64,000 nt of DNA, taken from contig NZ_JBEXNL010000006.1 in the NCBI RefSeq assembly GCF_040611135.1, positions 1 to 64,000 of the forward strand, read 5' to 3'. Positions within the stretch are counted from its first letter, which is position 1. Every line of letters begins with the position of its first letter. Under the pieces are notes generated by a model. It searched no databases and was not told the DNA's origin. It worked only from the letters and a program-made list of their open reading frames with translations. This DNA is from Tsukamurella sp040611135 (GTDB lineage Bacteria > Actinomycetota > Actinomycetes > Mycobacteriales > Mycobacteriaceae). A program made the translations under genes and the position numbers. This document shows positions 20,721-27,656 of the stretch, piece by piece.

Positions 20721-21677
20721 TCAAGCTCCCCCGAGACGGCGCTCGGCTGCACGTCGTGCCACGCCGGTCGTGGATGCGCGCGGCGGCTGATTCACCCGCG
20801 GGGGATCGTGCGCCGCGATCGCGTCCAACGCGATCCTCTGCGCGAATGCGCCTGCACGCTTCGCCTTGGCCGCGTCCCGCGGGACGAACGCCGTCCGTTC
20901 CCGTAAGTGCCAGTAGGCGGTTGCTTCCAGCGAAGTGTCGAACTCGAGTCCACCCGTGGCATCGATCTGCAACAGCCGGGCGTCGAACAGCCGATGGATA
21001 TCCGCCCTGAGAAGAACTCCGTTCCACCGGTCACTGATCGCGTGGCTCCCGTAGTCGAGGATGTGAGCGGCCTCGAGGGTCTCTTCAACGGCCTCACCGG
21101 TCACGGCGCAACGTCCCGCATAGGCGGCCATCACGTTCTTTCGGAACGTCGCCTGTCCAACGCGCTCAACCCTCTCGGACACTGAGCGGCGGTGCTCCCG
21201 TCGTTGATAGTCGTCGCCGGACGCGGCCGACCCGACTGTGACGAGATCGACCGCTGAGATGTGGAAGCAGCTCCGGAGGAAGGAGAGTGCGCGCTCGTCA
21301 CTGATTGCGAAAGGCTGCCGGAGGCGGACCGTCTCCGTCTCGGAGTAGCCGAGCGCACGGAGGAGCTGTCCCGCCGTCGGCGATTCGATCGGCGCCGTCG
21401 AGTACGGCTCAAGGTAGATCCGATCCTTGTACAGCCGTGTACCACCCCACACCGGCTCGAGATCCTCGAGCTGAGGACGGCCGGGCCGAGCGATCGGCTG
21501 TGGGTCACTCGTCGCGATTGCGACCCCACTGAGCGAGCCGCCTCCAGCCACCCAGAAATACAGCTCATCACCCTCCTCGACGTCGCGGTGATCGGGAGTG
21601 TCCCAATACCCCTTGGTGAATCCGTAGCTCAGGTTCTCCGGGTGAGCGGAGGAGACCGAGAAGATCCATGCCGTCAT
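20721..21677 (-). CDS. EVE-like/HNH endonuclease, candidate modification-dependent restriction enzyme
   Basis: 318 residues from ATG 21677 (AAGGG 10 nt upstream; an ATG at 21704 is possible). Residues 3-60 (WIFSVSSAHPENLSYGFTKG, then DELYFWVAGGGSLSGVAIA) have the look of an EVE/PUA-like module, a pocket that flips out and reads modified bases. Residues 180-240 are an HNH nuclease: C190-x2-TG, EAAH at 202-205, N219, DIHRLFDARLLQID. EVE-HNH fusions are known as modification-dependent (type IV-like) restriction enzymes. The last 30 residues are a basic tail. It follows the DUF2075 nuclease-helicase gene after 77 nt on the same strand, so the two are probably cotranscribed. Confidence 0.75.
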   Translation of the reverse strand: MTAWIFSVSSAHPENLSYGFTKGYWDTPDHRDVEEGDELYFWVAGGGSLSGVAIATSDPQPIARPGRPQLEDLEPVWGGTRLYKDRIYLEPYSTAPIESPTAGQLLRALGYSETETVRLRQPFAISDERALSFLRSCFHISAVDLVTVGSAASGDDYQRREHRRSVSERVERVGQATFRKNVMAAYAGRCAVTGEAVEETLEAAHILDYGSHAISDRWNGVLLRADIHRLFDARLLQIDATGGLEFDTSLEATAYWHLRERTAFVPRDAAKAKRAGAFAQRIALDAIAAHDPPRVNQPPRASTTGVARRAAERRLGGA

Positions 21678-21754
21678 TGCCCATGCGCCCTTCAGGGTTC
21701 GCATCGGGTGGAGGCGTGTCCTGTGCGGAAGCCTGTCGGGCCGAGCTCGTTTCG

Positions 21755-23626
21755 TTAGTGCTGCACGAGGCGCCGCAGCGCCTCGCGGGTCTCTTCGTCG
21801 GTGGAGTACAAGACGGTGCCGACCATGCCGCGAGTGAGCAGCACCTTGTAGGTGTTGCGGATCAGCAGGTCGAAGCGCACGTCGGTGAGGTTCTTCTTCG
21901 ACTTCAGACTGGGGTCGCGGTTCTGATCCCGCCGCACGGTGAACCGGCCACCGCGCCAGACGAGGTCGGGGCCGAGGATCACGCCGCTCCAGTCGTATTC
22001 GAAGCCCTGGGCGGTGTAAACGCAGCCCACCTGCCCGAAACCGCCCGGCTCCGTCGCCCACAGCTGCGACGGCGGGATCTCCCCCATACGCCTGTCGGAC
22101 TTGGAGTTCCAGGGGCGCGCCCAGTCGTCGATCACCACGTCCGGCACCAGAGTCCGCTCCGGAGTCGCGTCGCTCCACGGCCAGCAGTAGCCTGCCGTCA
22201 TCCGCGCCGAGTACCCCTTGTCGCGTTGCTCACCGAGGATCCGCTCCAATTCCCAGGGCGTCTCCGCGACGCGGACCTCGAAGCCCTCGTCGCCCGTCCA
22301 CGTCCACGGCGCGCGCTCCCCCAGCCCGACGAGATCGAGAACCCATTCGACGTATCGGTCGCTGCCGCCGCACCGGAACTGGTCGTCCAGTCGTACGTGC
22401 ACCGTCTCGAGCCCCAACGACGCCGCGTACGCGCGGATCTGGCTCAGCGACCTGAGCTCGCCGGGGCGTACCACCTGGTGCTCGTCGAGGAGGAACAACG
22501 GCACCCGAGCTGCGGCGATCAACTCGTCCGCCTGCGGCCGCCCCGTTCGATCAGCGGCGCGGGTGTACCGGTTCGCCGAGGTCTCCCGAATACGGTGCGC
22601 CTCATCGAGGATCAGCACGTCAAGCCCGTTGCGGTCCGCGGTGACGAACTGATTGAAGTATTTGAACATCGCCTGAACGCGCGGCGCCCGCGCCCCCGCG
22701 ACCTGCCGCAGCGTCGTGGTGAACGAGCGGGACCCGGTGGCGTGCAGCACTGTCCGGCCCCGTCGGGCGAGATCACCGAGAACCGCGAGCGCGATCGCAC
22801 TCTTCCCGCTCCCGGGCCCGCCCGTGACCACGAGTACCCGTTTGGTGTCGGCCGCGCGGGCCCGCTCGACATCGTGCAGCACCAGGTCGACGGCGAGCCG
22901 CTGGTTGCCGAGCAGGTGGAAGACCTGACGCTCGCGTACCTCCTCCGCCGCCACCGCCAGGAGCTGTTGCGATGGCGCGGCAGGCGAGTTCAGCAGGAGG
23001 TCCGCCGCGTAGCCCGACGGTGCCCCCGGCTTCAGTCGCGTCCGAAGGTAGTCGAGCATCGCGTCGGTGTCCGCGCCGGTGAACATCCGCCCCGCGACCG
23101 TCGCCGGGTAGTCGGCGAGGTCGGCGACCGCGCCGGGGTCGTGCACGTTGTGCAGGTACGCCACTCCCGCCAGCGGGTCCGGCTGATCCCGCAGCGCTCG
23201 GGCGAAGTCGCCGATGTACTCGCAGTAGCCGGCGACCTGCGCGACGGGGTGCGAGATCGGCCCGCCGAGGTGCGGCACGGTCACCAGTGCCGGATCGCCC
23301 TCGAACGCCGACGCCGACGACCACTGCTTGAGCTCGACCACCACGTACGACGGCGCTCCGGTCGCGGGGTGAACCCCCGCGAGCACGACGTCAGCGCGGC
23401 GGGAGGACAGCGGCAGCTTGTACTCGATGAGGAGCTCGACATCGCCGAGCCCGCCGTGCCGCAGATCGGCGGCGAACGACGGCAGGCTGTTGCCCCACGA
23501 CCTGCGCTCGGCCTCGCCCACAGTGATTCCGCGTTCGAACAACATGCGTTCCAGCAGCTTCTCCACGAGCGACTCCGAGGTGTACTCCTCGAGCAGTCGG
23601 TTCGCGGTGACCCGCAACAGCGCCAC
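21755..23626 (-). CDS. PD-(D/E)xK nuclease fused to a DUF2075 superfamily-1 helicase-like ATPase
   Basis: 623 residues from GTG 23626. The N-terminal 200 residues carry a RecB/Cas4-like nuclease pattern: D79, E98-L-K100 (VVVELKQW) and Q130-x3-Y134 (QVAGYCEY). The C-terminal part is a DUF2075 ATPase: Walker A GGPGSGKSAIAL (269-280), Walker B VLILDEAHRI (338-347), FLLDEHQVV (378-386), LDDQFRC (413-419), VYTAQGFEYDWSGVILGPDL (536-555) and NTYKVLLTRGMVGTVLY (591-607). Nuclease plus DUF2075 is the reported make-up of the staphylococcal phage-defence enzyme Nhi; homology to it is not shown here. All catalytic residues appear intact. The SD (GGGGGA) is partly inside a leader hairpin. Confidence 0.85.
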   Translation of the reverse strand: MALLRVTANRLLEEYTSESLVEKLLERMLFERGITVGEAERRSWGNSLPSFAADLRHGGLGDVELLIEYKLPLSSRRADVVLAGVHPATGAPSYVVVELKQWSSASAFEGDPALVTVPHLGGPISHPVAQVAGYCEYIGDFARALRDQPDPLAGVAYLHNVHDPGAVADLADYPATVAGRMFTGADTDAMLDYLRTRLKPGAPSGYAADLLLNSPAAPSQQLLAVAAEEVRERQVFHLLGNQRLAVDLVLHDVERARAADTKRVLVVTGGPGSGKSAIALAVLGDLARRGRTVLHATGSRSFTTTLRQVAGARAPRVQAMFKYFNQFVTADRNGLDVLILDEAHRIRETSANRYTRAADRTGRPQADELIAAARVPLFLLDEHQVVRPGELRSLSQIRAYAASLGLETVHVRLDDQFRCGGSDRYVEWVLDLVGLGERAPWTWTGDEGFEVRVAETPWELERILGEQRDKGYSARMTAGYCWPWSDATPERTLVPDVVIDDWARPWNSKSDRRMGEIPPSQLWATEPGGFGQVGCVYTAQGFEYDWSGVILGPDLVWRGGRFTVRRDQNRDPSLKSKKNLTDVRFDLLIRNTYKVLLTRGMVGTVLYSTDEETREALRRLVQH

Positions 23627-23635
23627 GTCGAATCC

Positions 23636-23679
23636 CCCAGGGCAGCACGAATGATCGTGCGGAGGGGATCTGCCCTGGG
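23636..23679 (-). promoter_or_regulatory. Nested hairpin in the leader of the DUF2075 gene
   Basis: A perfect 10-bp outer stem (23636-23645 with 23670-23679) encloses a 6-bp inner stem (23645-23650 with 23655-23660, sharing one base with the outer arm). It ends 9 nt before the start codon, and the 3' arm runs into the GGGGGA ribosome-binding site. The fold would limit initiation unless opened. What could open it is unknown. Confidence 0.5.
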
Positions 23680-23727
23680 CGGGAGTTCCGTCGAACCGCT
23701 GTCCTGAGAATACCGCGATCGGAGAAC

Positions 23728-23750
23728 TTGTCAGTGGGTCGGTTCATTCT
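23728..23750 (+). promoter_or_regulatory. RecA-independent (PafBC-type) damage promoter motif
   Basis: TTGTCAGTG (23728-23736), 8 nt, then CATTCT (23745-23750) matches tTGTCRgtg-N8-TAnnnT fully in the upstream part and at 2 of 3 fixed bases in the -10. It lies 66 nt ahead of the start of the gene at 23816, in the correct orientation. This predicts induction of that gene and of the NADAR gene by DNA damage. Confidence 0.55.
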
Positions 23751-23815
23751 GTACGGCTGGTCGCACTCGGGGCCGGCCGCGGGCGACCGCGCCACCTGAA
23801 CCACAAGGAGTTCCC

Positions 23816-24148
23816 ATGCCTACGAGCCACTCATCGTCCACCGTCATCGAGGTCTCGCCGCCGCTGTACCCGTGCGAGTGCGGCAACCCGGACTGCGCGC
23901 TCACTGTCGAGGAGGTGGAGAGCTGGTTCTCCCGCCTCGTCCCGCACCGCCGGGTCCTCGAATGCGTAGCGGACGAGTTCCGCCTGATCGAGACGTGCGC
24001 GTTCTTCGACGACCACGTCGAGCGGTGCATCCGGAAGTTCACCGACCTCGCCGAGGCGTACCCGCCGCTGCTCGCGGCCCGGGCGATCGTCGAAGCGGTC
24101 AACACCTGGCACGGTTGCCCTGAAGAACTCTGCGGACGGGACGACTGA
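23816..24148 (+). CDS. Hypothetical protein with a CxCGNxDC motif
   Basis: 110 residues from ATG 23816 with AAGGAG 5 nt upstream. Near the N-terminus YPCECGNPDC (residues 18-27) offers three cysteines in zinc-site spacing (C-x-C-x4-C), and a further cysteine pair lies near the C-terminus (HGCPEELCGRDD). The middle is helical (VEEVESWFSRLVPHRRVLECVADEF, EAYPPLLAARAIVEAVN). I do not recognise the family. The NADAR gene starts 4 nt after its stop, so the two are one operon behind a damage-type promoter. The pairing suggests related jobs, but no function can be assigned. Confidence 0.65.
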   Translation: MPTSHSSSTVIEVSPPLYPCECGNPDCALTVEEVESWFSRLVPHRRVLECVADEFRLIETCAFFDDHVERCIRKFTDLAEAYPPLLAARAIVEAVNTWHGCPEELCGRDD

Positions 24149-24152
24149 CGCG

Positions 24153-24599
24153 ATGAGAGTCATCGACTCGTTCCGAGGGAAGCACTTCTTCCTCTCGAAC
24201 TTCTATCCGGCGCGAGTCCTGTTCCGCGGACAGGAGTTCCCCACGGCCGAGCACGCTTTCATGTCCGCGAAGACCACGGACGAACACAGCATCGAGCAGA
24301 TCAGAACCGCGCCGACACCTGCGGAGGCAAAACGGATCGGCCGCTCGGTCATCCTCGTCGACGACTGGGACCGCGTTCGGTTCGACGCCATGGCCGACGT
24401 GCTGGCCGCCAAGTTCGACGATGCCTCACTCGCCCGTCGGCTCGCCGCCACTGGTGGCGCGACCCTGATCGAAGGCAACACCTGGCACGACCAGGTGTGG
24501 GGGTCGTGCACGTGTGACACGCACCGGAACTTCGACGGCGGGAACGCCCTCGGTGTGCTCCTGATGCGCGAACGTCTCCGCCACCTCCTATTCCTTTGA
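24153..24599 (+). CDS. NADAR family protein (YbiA-like)
   Basis: 148 residues. The NADAR signature is complete: FLSNFYPA (13-20), PTAEHAFMSAKT (29-40), the middle VLAAKFDDASLARRLAATG and the terminal segment LIEGNTWHDQVWGSC followed by NALGVLLMRERLR. NADAR proteins include riboflavin-precursor N-glycosidases (YbiA/RibX) and, more recently described, enzymes that remove ADP-ribose from guanine in DNA or RNA, where they act as antitoxins to DarT-like toxins. I see no DarT-like partner within the window. Starts 4 nt after a small unknown gene behind a damage-type promoter, which would suit a DNA-repair role. Riboflavin genes lie 10 kb away on the other strand. Confidence 0.85.
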   Translation: MRVIDSFRGKHFFLSNFYPARVLFRGQEFPTAEHAFMSAKTTDEHSIEQIRTAPTPAEAKRIGRSVILVDDWDRVRFDAMADVLAAKFDDASLARRLAATGGATLIEGNTWHDQVWGSCTCDTHRNFDGGNALGVLLMRERLRHLLFL

Positions 24600-24635
24600 G
24601 CAGCTACCGATTTCGGTCGAGGACGATGCGAAAAC

Positions 24636-24737
24636 TTGTCAGTGGTCGATGCGATGCTTCTTCCATCAGGTCCTGGGGAGGATGAATTGACCGCACGCAC
24701 AAGCATTCTGATCGACGCTCACAGTCACCGATCCTGA
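24636..24737 (+). pseudogene. Damage-type promoter motif followed by a dead 5' gene fragment
   Basis: TTGTCAGTG (24636-24644), 8 nt, then GATGCT (24653-24658) repeats the motif upstream of 23816; the two copies share about 16 nearly identical bases. Downstream, GGGGAGG precedes TTG 24687, which opens LTARTSILIDAHSHRS and stops at 24735-24737. A good ribosome-binding site for a 16-residue peptide suggests the surviving 5' end of a deleted gene. The 13E12/DUF222-HNH genes are a candidate source because members in mycobacteria are known to be damage-inducible. The rest of this 259-bp gap shows nothing I can name. Confidence 0.35.
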
Positions 24738-24858
24738 CGGTCTGCTTTCGGCGCACCGTCGTCACCTGATCACCCGAGCCGGCAACGGCTCCGCTCCCCG
24801 CCGTTCGGCACTTCCCGCCGATCGGCGATTCCCCCATCTCTGGAAATGAGGATTCATC

Positions 24859-25500
24859 ATGTCTCAGCAGCCCTTCCCGCTGCAGCCCGGCCAGCCCAAC
24901 GCGGGTCAGCACACGCCCGGTCAGCCCTACCCGTACCCCGCCCCGCCGGCACCGCCCGCCAAGAAGAAGCGCAGGTGGCCGTGGATCGTGCTGGCCGTGA
25001 TCGCCGTCATCGTGATCATCGCCGTCGCCACCGGCGGCGGAAAGAAAGACGATGCGGGCTCAACCGCCGGCGGGAGCGCGGCTCCGACCGCCGCGAAGAC
25101 GCCCGGCCTGAACACCGCCGTCCGCGACGGCAAGTTCGAGTTCGTGGTCACCGGCGTCGAGGCCGGCCTCGGCGAGGTCGGTGACAACCCGTACCTGGCG
25201 AAGAAGGCCCAGGGCCAGTTCGTCGTCGTCTCCATGACGGTGAAGAACATCGGCACCAAGCCGCAGAGCTTCTCCCCCAGCTCGCAGAAGCTCAAGGACG
25301 CGCAGGGCCGCACCTTCGAGTCCGACTCGATGGCGCAGATCGCGCTCGGCGACTCCGATGTGCCGGTGTGGGACAACATCAACCCCGGCAACACCGTCCA
25401 GGTCAAGGTCGTCTTCGACATGCCCAAGGACGCCTCCCCGGCCAGCATCGAACTGCACGACTCGATGTTCTCGGGCGGCACGAAGGTGACGCTGAAGTAG
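24859..25500 (+). CDS. Membrane-anchored DUF4352 protein
   Basis: 213 residues from ATG 24859 (GAGGA upstream). Layout: a proline/glutamine-rich cytoplasmic N-terminus (about 1-33), basic KKKRRW, one membrane helix (IVLAVIAVIVIIAVATGG, about 40-57), a Ser/Ala/Gly linker and an immunoglobulin-like domain (about 75-213: VSMTVKNIGTKPQSFSPSSQ, LKDAQGRTFESDS, WDNINPGNTVQVKVVFDMP). This is the DUF4352 (Telomeric-repeat-binding-factor-2-like) architecture, common in actinobacteria as surface-exposed proteins of unknown role. A strong terminator follows 11 nt after the stop, so it is monocistronic. Confidence 0.85.
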   Translation: MSQQPFPLQPGQPNAGQHTPGQPYPYPAPPAPPAKKKRRWPWIVLAVIAVIVIIAVATGGGKKDDAGSTAGGSAAPTAAKTPGLNTAVRDGKFEFVVTGVEAGLGEVGDNPYLAKKAQGQFVVVSMTVKNIGTKPQSFSPSSQKLKDAQGRTFESDSMAQIALGDSDVPVWDNINPGNTVQVKVVFDMPKDASPASIELHDSMFSGGTKVTLK

Positions 25501-25511
25501 CTCGATGGCGC

Positions 25512-25544
25512 GTCCGGCCGCCCCGGGAATCGGGGTGGCCGGAC
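25512..25544 (+). terminator. Hairpin terminator after the DUF4352 gene
   Basis: Stem of 13 bp with one G-T wobble (25512-25524 with 25532-25544) and a 7-nt loop, 11 nt past the stop codon. No clear T-tract. It separates the DUF4352 gene from the toxin-antitoxin operator that follows at once. Confidence 0.7.
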
Positions 25545-25557
25545 CGTCCGATGCGAC

Positions 25558-25572
25558 GTAGCATAGTGCTAC
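25558..25572 (+). promoter_or_regulatory. Probable operator of the toxin-antitoxin operon
   Basis: GTAGCA-TAG-TGCTAC is a perfect 6-bp inverted repeat with a 3-nt spacer, 24 nt upstream of the antitoxin ATG and overlapping a -10-like TAGCAT. Ribbon-helix-helix antitoxins normally bind such short palindromes to repress their own operon. Confidence 0.5.
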
Positions 25573-25596
25573 AGGATCATCGACACAGGAGCCGTC

Positions 25597-25980
25597 ATGC
25601 CGCACCCCACCCGCATCGCCGACGACGTCTACGAGAGCGCCCGGGCAGTGAGCGCGCAGGAGGGACGATCGACTGCCGAGCAGATCAACCACTGGGCACG
25701 AGTCGGGCGCGAATTCTCCATCCACGAGACGGCGGCTCGCAGCCGCGTGGAAGCGGCTCTCGCCGGGATGCTCGCAGTGGACGAACTCGATGCGGCGGAA
25801 TCCAAGGTGTACAACGCCGAGGTCCGCGTCGGGATTCGCGACCGACTGCGGAACGTGGACTTCGGGGCCGTCCTCGCAGGGCGGGGCATCGTCACCGTCG
25901 CACTCGATGACGAAGGCCGGCTGGTCGAGTACCACCCTGACGGTTCCGAGCGGATCGTCGCCGAGCAGCCCGCGCCGTGA
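25597..25980 (+). CDS. ParD-like ribbon-helix-helix antitoxin
   Basis: 127 residues from ATG 25597 (AGGAG upstream). Residues 1-40, MPHPTRIADDVYESARAVSA then GRSTAEQINHWARVGREF, are the ribbon-helix-helix pattern of the ParD-like antitoxin family; residues 60-127 should wrap the toxin. The stop overlaps the next start (GTGA, 25977-25980), as usual in toxin-antitoxin pairs. It should bind the palindrome just upstream to repress the operon and neutralise the kinase-like toxin. Zeta toxins are usually paired with epsilon or PezA antitoxins, so the ribbon-helix-helix partner is a different combination, though I recall it in other actinobacterial genomes. Confidence 0.8.
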   Translation: MPHPTRIADDVYESARAVSAQEGRSTAEQINHWARVGREFSIHETAARSRVEAALAGMLAVDELDAAESKVYNAEVRVGIRDRLRNVDFGAVLAGRGIVTVALDDEGRLVEYHPDGSERIVAEQPAP

Positions 25981-26573
25981 GCCGCCTCGAACTGGTCGTG
26001 GGCCCCAACGGCGGGGGGAAATCGACCTTCATCGAACTCGTTCTCGCGCCGAGCTCGGGGCGTCTGCCGTTCGTGAACGCAGACGTCATCGCGAAGGCCC
26101 GCTGGCCGGAAGCAGCCGAGGAACACTCCTACGAGGCCGCGCGCATCGCGAGCGCCACGCGCGAACGACTGTTGGCGCGAGGCGACTCCTTCATCGCCGA
26201 AACAGTCTTCTCCCATCCCTCCAAGGTCGACCTGATCCGCTCCGCGCTCACGCAGGGATTCGACGTGCACCTCCACGTCGTCATGGTTCCTGAGGAGCTA
26301 TCGGTTCACCGCGTCGCGCATCGCGCCGCCGCAGGCGGCCACGCCGTCCCCGAGGAGAAGATCCGTGACCGGTACCGCCGGCTGTGGGCCCTGGTGAGCG
26401 AGGCGACCCGCCTGTCGACGACGGCGACGTTCTACGACAACTCGAGTAACAGCGGACCCGTCATCGCTGCGGAGTTCGCGCAAGGACAGCCGCTCAGCCC
26501 CGCCCGATGGCCGTCGTGGACCCCCACGGAGCTCACCACACTGTGCGCGACGCGCGGCGGCCGGGACGCCTGA
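25977..26573 (+). CDS. Zeta-toxin family kinase
   Basis: 198 residues from GTG 25977. Walker A is VVGPNGGGKSTFIELVL (residues 7-23); PFVNADVIAKARWPE follows with the expected aspartate, then SFIAETVFSHPSKVDLI and the LID-like HRVAHRAAAGGHAVPEEKIRDRY. Zeta toxins phosphorylate UDP-N-acetylglucosamine and block peptidoglycan synthesis; some members of this wider group phosphorylate other targets. Overlaps its antitoxin gene by 4 nt. The key residues look intact, so it is probably active. The next gene begins 38 nt on and is not an obvious part of the module. Confidence 0.85.
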   Translation: MSRLELVVGPNGGGKSTFIELVLAPSSGRLPFVNADVIAKARWPEAAEEHSYEAARIASATRERLLARGDSFIAETVFSHPSKVDLIRSALTQGFDVHLHVVMVPEELSVHRVAHRAAAGGHAVPEEKIRDRYRRLWALVSEATRLSTTATFYDNSSNSGPVIAAEFAQGQPLSPARWPSWTPTELTTLCATRGGRDA

Positions 26574-26611
26574 AACGCCGGTGCATTCGGAGAGACAGGA
26601 GGAGATTCGAG

Positions 26612-27619
26612 ATGGCGGATACAGTCCCTCAGGAACTCGCGGCGCGGGTGATCGCTGCCGCCGACGCGGTGCCGATCGGCCGGGAACAGGCGCAGATCGC
26701 GGCGCGGGATGCGTCCCACTACCTGCAGCGACTACGTCCGGGCACCATCGACGACGCGTTCCGCCGGTACACCGCCAGCAACAACCCGGCGTACCTCACG
26801 TCCGCCCGCAGCGCGGTGCCCGAACCGAGTCTCAAGGCAGGGCTGTGGGTCACCCTCGTCGTCATCGCCTTCATCGTCGGCACGGCGGTCGCCGAGTCGA
26901 TGACCGGCGGGATCGTCGCGCTGCTCCTGAGCGGCGGTGGCGTCGCCGGCTATCAGGCCTGGCGGCGCCACGCCCACGAGCGCGACCTCGAGGAACGCGA
27001 GCAGGCACGGCTGGCGGCGAACCCGTGGCCCTTCCAGGCCGACCGGATGCCGGCGTGGAACCCCGATGCGGAGCCCGGCGACACCCGCGTGGAGACCCGT
27101 CTGGTCGGCCTCGCGGTGCTGCTCACCGAGGAGATCCGCCGGTCACCGGCGTGGCACAACCCGATCCTCGACCAGCACCGGGTCCGCATCAACCTCGACG
27201 CCACGCTGCAGGACATCAGCCACCGCGCCTATCGCGTCTGGCGGATGCGCACCGACACGCCGCGGCCGTCGGGCGAGTCGTCCGTGTCCCACGCCCTGGC
27301 CCAGCACGTCGACGAATACACCCACGCCGCGCGCATGGCGGAGAACGCCCTGCGCGATCACGTCGCGGCGCTCGCGGAGTACCTGGGCGAGCTCCGCCCC
27401 GTCGAACGACTGCTGAACGACCTGCAGCTGCTCGACCGCACCACCACCGGTGCGCACCGCGAGCTGCTCGACCAGCTCTACCGCGACGCCGTCGGCAACG
27501 AGGCCGACGCCCGGCGATTCCAGGGCCACGCCGACGAACTGCGCGACCTGCAGGTCAGCCTCGACACCCAGTTCCACTTCCTCCGGGAACAGGTGGCGCG
27601 GACCAACCTGCTGCGCTGA
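26612..27619 (+). CDS. Membrane protein with a long helical C-terminal domain, unknown function
   Basis: 335 residues from ATG 26612 with GGAGGA upstream. A soluble N-terminal part (1-70), two hydrophobic helices (about residues 75-112: GLWVTLVVIAFIVGTAVAES, GGIVALLLSGGGVAGYQAW), then about 220 residues, nearly all predicted helix with coiled-coil character (ERDLEEREQARLAANPWPF, HVDEYTHAARMAENALRDHV, LLNDLQLLDRTT, EADARRFQGHADELRDLQVS). The bulk faces the cytoplasm if the positive-inside rule holds. I recognise no named family. It lies between the toxin-antitoxin pair and a peptide transporter, with no sign of coupling to either. Confidence 0.7.
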   Translation: MADTVPQELAARVIAAADAVPIGREQAQIAARDASHYLQRLRPGTIDDAFRRYTASNNPAYLTSARSAVPEPSLKAGLWVTLVVIAFIVGTAVAESMTGGIVALLLSGGGVAGYQAWRRHAHERDLEEREQARLAANPWPFQADRMPAWNPDAEPGDTRVETRLVGLAVLLTEEIRRSPAWHNPILDQHRVRINLDATLQDISHRAYRVWRMRTDTPRPSGESSVSHALAQHVDEYTHAARMAENALRDHVAALAEYLGELRPVERLLNDLQLLDRTTTGAHRELLDQLYRDAVGNEADARRFQGHADELRDLQVSLDTQFHFLREQVARTNLLR

Positions 27620-27656
27620 GCCACGCCAGGCGACCACGGCGTGGTTTCATCGGGCA

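Noticed and set aside
24153..24599. DarT-NADAR toxin-antitoxin pair
   Set aside because: The neighbouring 110-residue protein has no ADP-ribosyltransferase features and is too small; no DarT-like gene is in the window.
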